Positions 59,101 to 64,000 of a DNA stretch of 64,000 nt are shown piece after piece (positions within the stretch are counted from its first letter, which is position 1; each line of letters starts with the position of its first letter). A program made the position numbers and the translations under genes. The stretch is taken from the NCBI GenBank assembly GCA_001414345.1, contig LLCB01000259.1, forward strand, positions 19,852 through 83,851, read 5' to 3'. The notes beneath the pieces were generated by a model. That model ran no database searches. It was not told where the DNA came from and worked only from the letters and a program-made list of their open reading frames with translations. The DNA is from Hymenoscyphus infarciens. Taxonomy: Eukaryota; Ascomycota; Leotiomycetes; Helotiales; Helotiaceae.

Positions 59101-59812
59101 ACCGCTGAGGCTTGCTAGGTACCTGTATATTGAAAGTAGGTCTATACAACGAATAAAAGCTAGGAATATATTTATAATATTCGTGATTTTCTACGAATAT
59201 AATACCCTAAAATAATTCATGAATAAGGAACGTCTAGAGAGTAATAGTAGTTATTTATTCGTGAATATTCTATATTTTCCACTCTTCTAGTATAGTTCTC
59301 ACTTATTTAAAACATCTTTCAAAATCCTCTGAAATTATCCGCTTTAGTCGCTTTCACTATCTCGATTAGGCTACGCCAGGGCAGTTCTAGGATAAAAAAG
59401 TAGATAAACTAGTTGTTAAGTAGCCTAGAAAAGAGCCTTTCGCCTTAGTTTAATAGAGTATTATATAATACCTCTTTTTCCGTGACAAAGAGGTAGTATA
59501 TAACACTCTATTTTCTATAATATAAGAGATAAATAGAAATATTTAGAGATTCAAGTAGAGATAATAGTAATCTATAGATAATTATCAAAAGTAAGTAAAT
59601 TAAGAGTATTATTAAATTTATATATATAAAGAGAATAAATTTCAACTTATATAAACTCTACGTACTAAGGCTTAGAGAACGGATATTAAGCTAAATAAAT
59701 AGAAACTCTTCGTAATATCTTTATTTAAGCTCTTATTATATAAATAATCGCTTATATATTATATATTTATTTAATATCTATTATTGTAATAGTATACTAT
59801 CCTAGATAGCTA
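59101..59812. repeat. RIP-degraded repeat of unknown type with a hairpin
   Basis: CA-depleted AT-rich DNA. A near-perfect inverted pair of 26 bp lies at 59,452-59,477 and 59,487-59,512 (AATAGAGTATTATATAATAC and its inverse) around a 9-bp loop. No protein remnant recognised. Confidence 0.5.
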
Positions 59813-60603
59813 GTGTAATAGCATACTATCCTAGATTATCATATAATAGCACTATTCTTAGATTATTATATAATAGTACTATTCTGAATTATCGGTATTT
59901 GTAAAACTACTAATACTCTTAAGCACTACTAATACCTCTAATACCTCTAGAGCCGAGATTACAAATAACTAATACTTATATAAGCAAAGTGCTAAAGGTA
60001 TTAAATATCTAATATTTATATACAAAAGAGATTAAGGTTTAGATATTATATATTTAGCTTTCTAAAGGATTAGAGGTTATATATTTAGCTTTTTAGCTCT
60101 TATTATTTAGTATTAGCTATATTAAGCAGAGCTTAGTTATTATTATTATTAGAACTTAGAAGCTTCTAAACTCTTATATATAGACGTTTATGTTTAGTAT
60201 AGAAGAGAGATAGTTATTATTTTCTTCTATATTAGTACTTAGTATCTATATACGTTATTCTACTATACGCACTCCTATATACCTCTATTATAGTTATATA
60301 TATTTTATACTATTATATAAAAACAATAATTCTTCTTTACTAGTAATAGCCTTTATAATATCTCTTTTAAGCTTATTATTACTTTTTTTATTTTAATTTT
60401 AATTTAGCTTAGAATTAGACTATAATAACATATTCTTAAATAGCTAGGATTCTAGAGATCTCCTAGACAGCTAGTAATACTAGGGTTTAGTATTTATATA
60501 AATAGCTAGTAAAAATCGTATTTTATATATTAAGGGATTAGAATATACTAAGTATTCCTAAGAATCTTAATAACCCTCTCTATATAGAGATTACTATATA
60601 TAA
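59813..60603 (+). repeat. LTR type A, plus orientation
   Basis: Matches 3,430-4,195 (inverted) over its whole length and ends in ...GATTACTATATATA, just before the shared gag leader. It is strongly RIP-mutated. Confidence 0.8.
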
Positions 60604-61043
60604 TTCAAATAGTTAATAATATAAACAGTTATCTAGAAAACTCCTAAATCGCCTCTTTTTACTCTCTCTTTTAATTTAATATTTAATATATTAGAATCTA
60701 GAGCAACCCTAGATCCCTCCTAAGCTCCGCTCCTAAACATAGAGCCTCTCTTTAAATAATAAAGTTAAGCCTCTATTAAAAGGTCTCTAACTTAGTACCA
60801 TAGCCCTAAGAATACTAAGAACCTTAAGAATAATAAAGGTAAAGGCCTAGTACTTAGAAGCTAGAGAGATCAACGAGACTTCTCTAATATAGATAAGATA
60901 TAGAGTATAATCTAAGCTATAGAGGCTAAGGATTAAGAAAAAGAATAGAAAATTTTAAAGTAAGATAATTAGATTACTTAATTATTAGATCTAATATAAT
61001 AAATTAGTTAATAACTATTAAATAATAACTATAGTCTAAGTCT
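60604..61043 (+). mobile_element. Truncated gag leader of the type A chromovirus
   Basis: The same sequence as 2,989-3,429 in the opposite orientation, directly downstream of the LTR. It stops abruptly near 61,043, where an inverted LTR begins. Only this 440-bp internal stretch remains. Confidence 0.75.
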
Positions 61044-61046
61044 TAT

Positions 61047-61451
61047 CTAACCTATTATAACGGCACGAAATACACACAACTACAGTAGAGGCATATGGGA
61101 GTGCGTATGGAAGAATGACGTATGTAGATACTAGGCACTGATACGGAAGAAAACAATAACTGTCCTTCTTCTGTACCGAGTATGAACATCTATATATAAG
61201 AGGTCGGAGACTACTAAGTCCTGATAAGAATGATAACCGAGTCCTTCCTGATATAGCTACTAAAACAATGAGGGCTTTGAAGCTAAACATGTAAGACCTT
61301 GAAACGAAATATGTAATATCCGATCCTTACTCCCTTCGGCACTTTCTATCTGATGAGTTGTAGGAGCATCGGCAGTCGTAGGGGTATCGGCAGTCGTAGG
61401 GGTATCGGCAGTTCCACGAATGCCGACAATTCAGGATGGCGTGCCATCACA
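61047..61451 (-). repeat. LTR type A, minus orientation, largely spared by RIP (3' LTR, truncated)
   Basis: The sense start TGTGATGGCACGCC lies at 61,451, directly after a polypurine tract. The copy keeps CA/TG and CpG sites (for example the repeated GCCGATACCCCTACGACT unit at 61,369-61,410) where the other copies are TA-rich. It ends after TTCGTGCCGTTAT, in mid-LTR. A chance frame of 84 codons (61,036-61,290) lies here. Confidence 0.8.
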
Positions 61452-61464
61452 TCCCCCCTCCTTT
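61452..61464 (-). other. Polypurine tract of the minus-strand LTR element
   Basis: On the minus strand AAAGGAGGGGGGA directly precedes the LTR start TGTGATGG, as expected for plus-strand priming in LTR retrotransposons. Upstream lies the dyad GACTCGGGACGAGTC. Confidence 0.7.
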
Positions 61465-62949
61465 AAAAAGACTCGTCCCGAGTCTTCGGTTGTTGATCGG
61501 CATAGTATCAGGTCGATCAGAGCATTATTTGCGTGTTTATCGTAAAGAATATGACTTATCTATTATTATAGTGTATAGTGGTTAGGGTAGGGTCGGTGGC
61601 TAGTAGTATTATTGTTTTAAGGGATAATTATTCTTTGTTTACTATTATATGTTATATAATAATAGATGTGAATAAAAGAGAGGCTGATTATTAGCTAATA
61701 GGTAAGAAGTAGTACGCTACTATAGAGTTATTATATTCTTACTATTATTATATATTATAATAGTAATTATTAAATAATAAATAATAATTATAAGTAATAG
61801 CTATTATTATAAGTAGTATATTAGTAGACGACTTTTCTCTAATTCTAACTTCTCTTCTTCTTTTCTTTTTATCTAAAATAATATATATATAGTAAGAATA
61901 CCTTCTAATTAGGTATATTCTTATATACTAACTTTTATCCTAGAATATATATATTATATATATATATAAAAGTAAGTCTTTCCCTCCTTTATTAGGCCTA
62001 ATTCAGAGCTAATCTAATATAGTAAAATGCCTCTCCTATATCCTCCTAGTACGCTTCTAGCTATCTACTAAGTCTACTATATTTAGTACCTTCGAGTAAA
62101 ATCTTAGAATAGAGATTATATCTATACCTTTAAGAAGCCGAAGTTAAAGAAGTATAGTTACTACGTTAAGTAGAATACTATATATATCTTAGTAAGTTTA
62201 ATTCTAAATATATACTAAATCTGTTTTAACTTAGGTAGTTATTATAGTTTATAAGAAAGAAGTTTAGTAAGCTTAAGCTTAAGAAGGGGAAGAGAGAGAT
62301 TAAGAAGGCTACTAAGGCCTTAGATAAGGTGTTAGTTGTTACTAGTATAAAGGTACTAAAGAATAGTTTAAAGATATAGTTTATACTCTTAAAGAAGACT
62401 TAAGCGCTTTATACTAAGGTTATTATAAGTACCTCTTACTTATTAGAGGGGTTTTAGTTACTAATATTTAATAGTTCTTACGCTATACTATAGAGAGTAA
62501 GACCTCTATCTAAACCTAGGTTCGAGTCCTCTTTAAGGCCTACTTAAAGAGTTTATAGGCGTCCTCCTTAAAGCTAGTTATAAGAGGTCGCCGAGGTAAG
62601 AAGCGTGCTTATAAGAAGGAGGTAGAGGAAGAGCTGATTTAGGCTCTAAGAGAGTAAAGAGAAAGATAATAAGTTAGAGAAAGAAGAGGCTACGGCCTAG
62701 AGAGAGTTAGTAGGCCCTGTTTTAGTAGTAACTCGGTCTTAGTTCTTTACTTTATTAACTTTGAATATTCCTACTAGTTAGTGTTTTATCTTAGGTTTTT
62801 ATTATAAGTTCCTTATTAAAGGTAACTAGAATTAGAGAGTATTAATAAAGTTTATAAATTAACTCTTTTATCTAATTCTTATCTAATTCCTATATATTAA
62901 GCTATTTAAAAAGGTGTTAAAGTAGTCTTAGCTCTTTTAAATATTTAGT
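61465..62949 (-). mobile_element. 3' internal region of the minus-strand chromovirus, degraded
   Basis: The first 80-100 bp (to about 61,545) keep normal composition; the rest is RIP-degraded. Between the chromodomain and the polypurine tract lie about 1.5 kb, longer than a usual 3' tail. 62,560-62,700 has a basic stretch in plus-strand reading (GRRGKKRAYKKEVEEEL), so a nested insertion is possible. I could not identify it. Confidence 0.5.
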
Positions 62950-63096
62950 ATAAAAGTCTCTTAAATAATATAGTAAATCTTAAAAATTATCTATAAAATA
63001 CTAAATAGAATCTAAATTATATTTAATCTATTTTACTTAATATTATAGCTATCTTTTAAAAAGTCTACTACTAAGTATTTCTTATACCTTCTATTC
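62950..63096 (-). pseudogene. Chromodomain remnant at the integrase C terminus
   Basis: With stops read through, the minus strand gives E-KV-EILSSRLFKR, then VK-IKYNLDSI and YFIDNF-DLLYYLRDF. This matches the chromodomain pattern EEILdsR...YLVKWkGY...tWEP..nl. Tag stops fall on the expected Trp/Gln positions. It marks the element as a chromovirus, the clade that fungal MAGGY-type elements belong to. Confidence 0.75.
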
Positions 63097-64000
63097 TTAT
63101 ATATCTTTAATAATATCTAGTAGAGGCTCTAAAGCCTCTTATCCTAGTAAAGGGGTGTTTAGATCTTTTAAAAGTATATTAGAAGCGAAAATATTATAAA
63201 TTAATAAGCTTTTAGGAAGTTTTAGCTTATAGGAGTATCTTATATGTTCTAGTATTTTAAAAGGTCTTATCTACTATTTAGTAAGCTTTTAGCTAAGACG
63301 ATTTATCTTAAGATTCTTAGTAGATAAGTAGACTTTATCTCTAACGTCTTAGTTAATAGCTCTTTAGTATTAGTTTATACTATTCTCTATCTTCTTCTAA
63401 GCCTTACTTATATTATCTTTAGCTATCTCTTAAGTAGAGTATATATATTAGGCTACTTTTACTATCTTATTATAGTTAAGTTATTTCTAAGAAATAGAAG
63501 TCTTTAGTATATTCTAGTCTTATAAAGTCTTTAAGTTAAGTCTAAACTTAAGCTAATAAAGGGTTATACTAATAGATAAGTATAGAAGTGTTATTTATAC
63601 TCTATCTATTAGAGAGATTAATTCGCTCTAGTTATCTTAATAGTAGGTTATAAAGAGCCTTAGTCTTTAATTAATATATCGGTTTATTATTTTTATCTAT
63701 CTATCTATCTGTTTATAGTAGGCGGTACTAAGCTTAAGCTTAATACTAATTATTTAATAAAATTTAGTCTAAAATAATAATATAAATTAAGGTCTTTAAT
63801 TAGATATAATCGATTTAAGGTAGTAGTTAAAATAGTAAATCTATTAAATAAAGAGTTTAGCTAGTCTTTTAGTATCTATAGTTAAGTAATAAAGTATTAA
63901 TACTAAATCCTTTCTAAGTTAGTTAATAAATACTAATATAGTATTAAATCTATGTTTATCTTTTAGAAATAATTTAAAGTCTATATATAAATATTATATA
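63097..64000 (-). pseudogene. Integrase C-terminal remnant (Ty3/gypsy)
   Basis: The minus strand shows a degraded PPTINR-ID-R stretch near 63,690-63,735, corresponding to YHPQTDGQTER at the end of the integrase core. Further on come DVRDKVYLSTKNLKINR and then RPFKILEHI-YSYKLKLP, which match the GPY/F module (VGDKVWLSTKNLRT...GPFKILEKIG...YKLKLP). The element runs past the end of the window. Confidence 0.8.

Noticed and set aside
61036..61290. 84-codon minus-strand frame
   Set aside because: Falls within an LTR that escaped RIP; chance frame.
62510..62535. GGTTCGAGTCC, resembling a tRNA B box
   Set aside because: No A box or cloverleaf around it, and it lies inside RIP-degraded transposon DNA.

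Overview
The window looks like a chromosome segment of a filamentous ascomycete. Short GT-AG introns (mostly 45-100 nt) with CTAAC/CTAAT-like branch sites, fungal protein families (Bro1, Sfh5, Pim1-type Lon, Zn2Cys6 factor with a fungal_trans_2-like body) and AT-rich blocks stripped of CA/TG dinucleotides by repeat-induced point mutation (RIP) all fit a leotiomycete-like member of the Pezizomycotina. The order is an inference from general similarity; I could not run a search. All gene models were spliced by eye from reading frame, splice signals and family expectation.

Layout. 1-9,050 is a RIP-degraded transposon block: a minus-strand Ty3/gypsy chromovirus-type element with its 5' LTR (1-4,195), a second LTR element with a gag remnant but no visible pol (4,205-7,309), an inverted LTR copy, and unassigned decayed repeat. 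9,700-33,613 is a compact housekeeping island: phosphoacetylglucosamine mutase, MUS81 nuclease, SFH5 lipid-transfer protein, a DCAF11/LEC14B WD40 protein, SSS1 (Sec61 gamma), a CPSF6-like RRM protein, a SET methyltransferase, mitochondrial Lon (PIM1) and BRO1. 34,900-36,900 holds two decayed genes, one a secreted HExxH metallopeptidase. 38,574-42,214 is a 1,098-aa Zn2Cys6 transcription factor followed by about 7 kb without a convincing gene. 49,291-56,142 is a second housekeeping group: proteasome alpha5 (PUP2), gamma-tubulin complex protein GCP2/ALP4 and a 5'-nucleotidase-type phosphoesterase. 56,235-57,600 is an array of GAGTAAGC-type repeats interrupted by a 517-bp terminal-inverted-repeat element. 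57,894-59,100 is a decayed cell-wall-type protein gene at the edge of the next RIP block (59,110-64,000), which carries LTRs and the integrase/chromodomain end of another chromovirus.

The intact genes serve general cell functions (UDP-GlcNAc synthesis, recombination, lipid transfer, ubiquitin targeting, secretion, mRNA 3'-end formation, mitochondrial proteolysis, endosomal sorting, proteasome, spindle pole). They do not form a pathway or a biosynthetic cluster. I see no clear new biological system. The best leads are the modular GAGTAAGC repeat at two loci, an unmutated half-kilobase segment inside a RIP-mutated retroelement, an LTR copy that escaped RIP next to RIP-destroyed internal DNA, and three decayed accessory genes at the borders.
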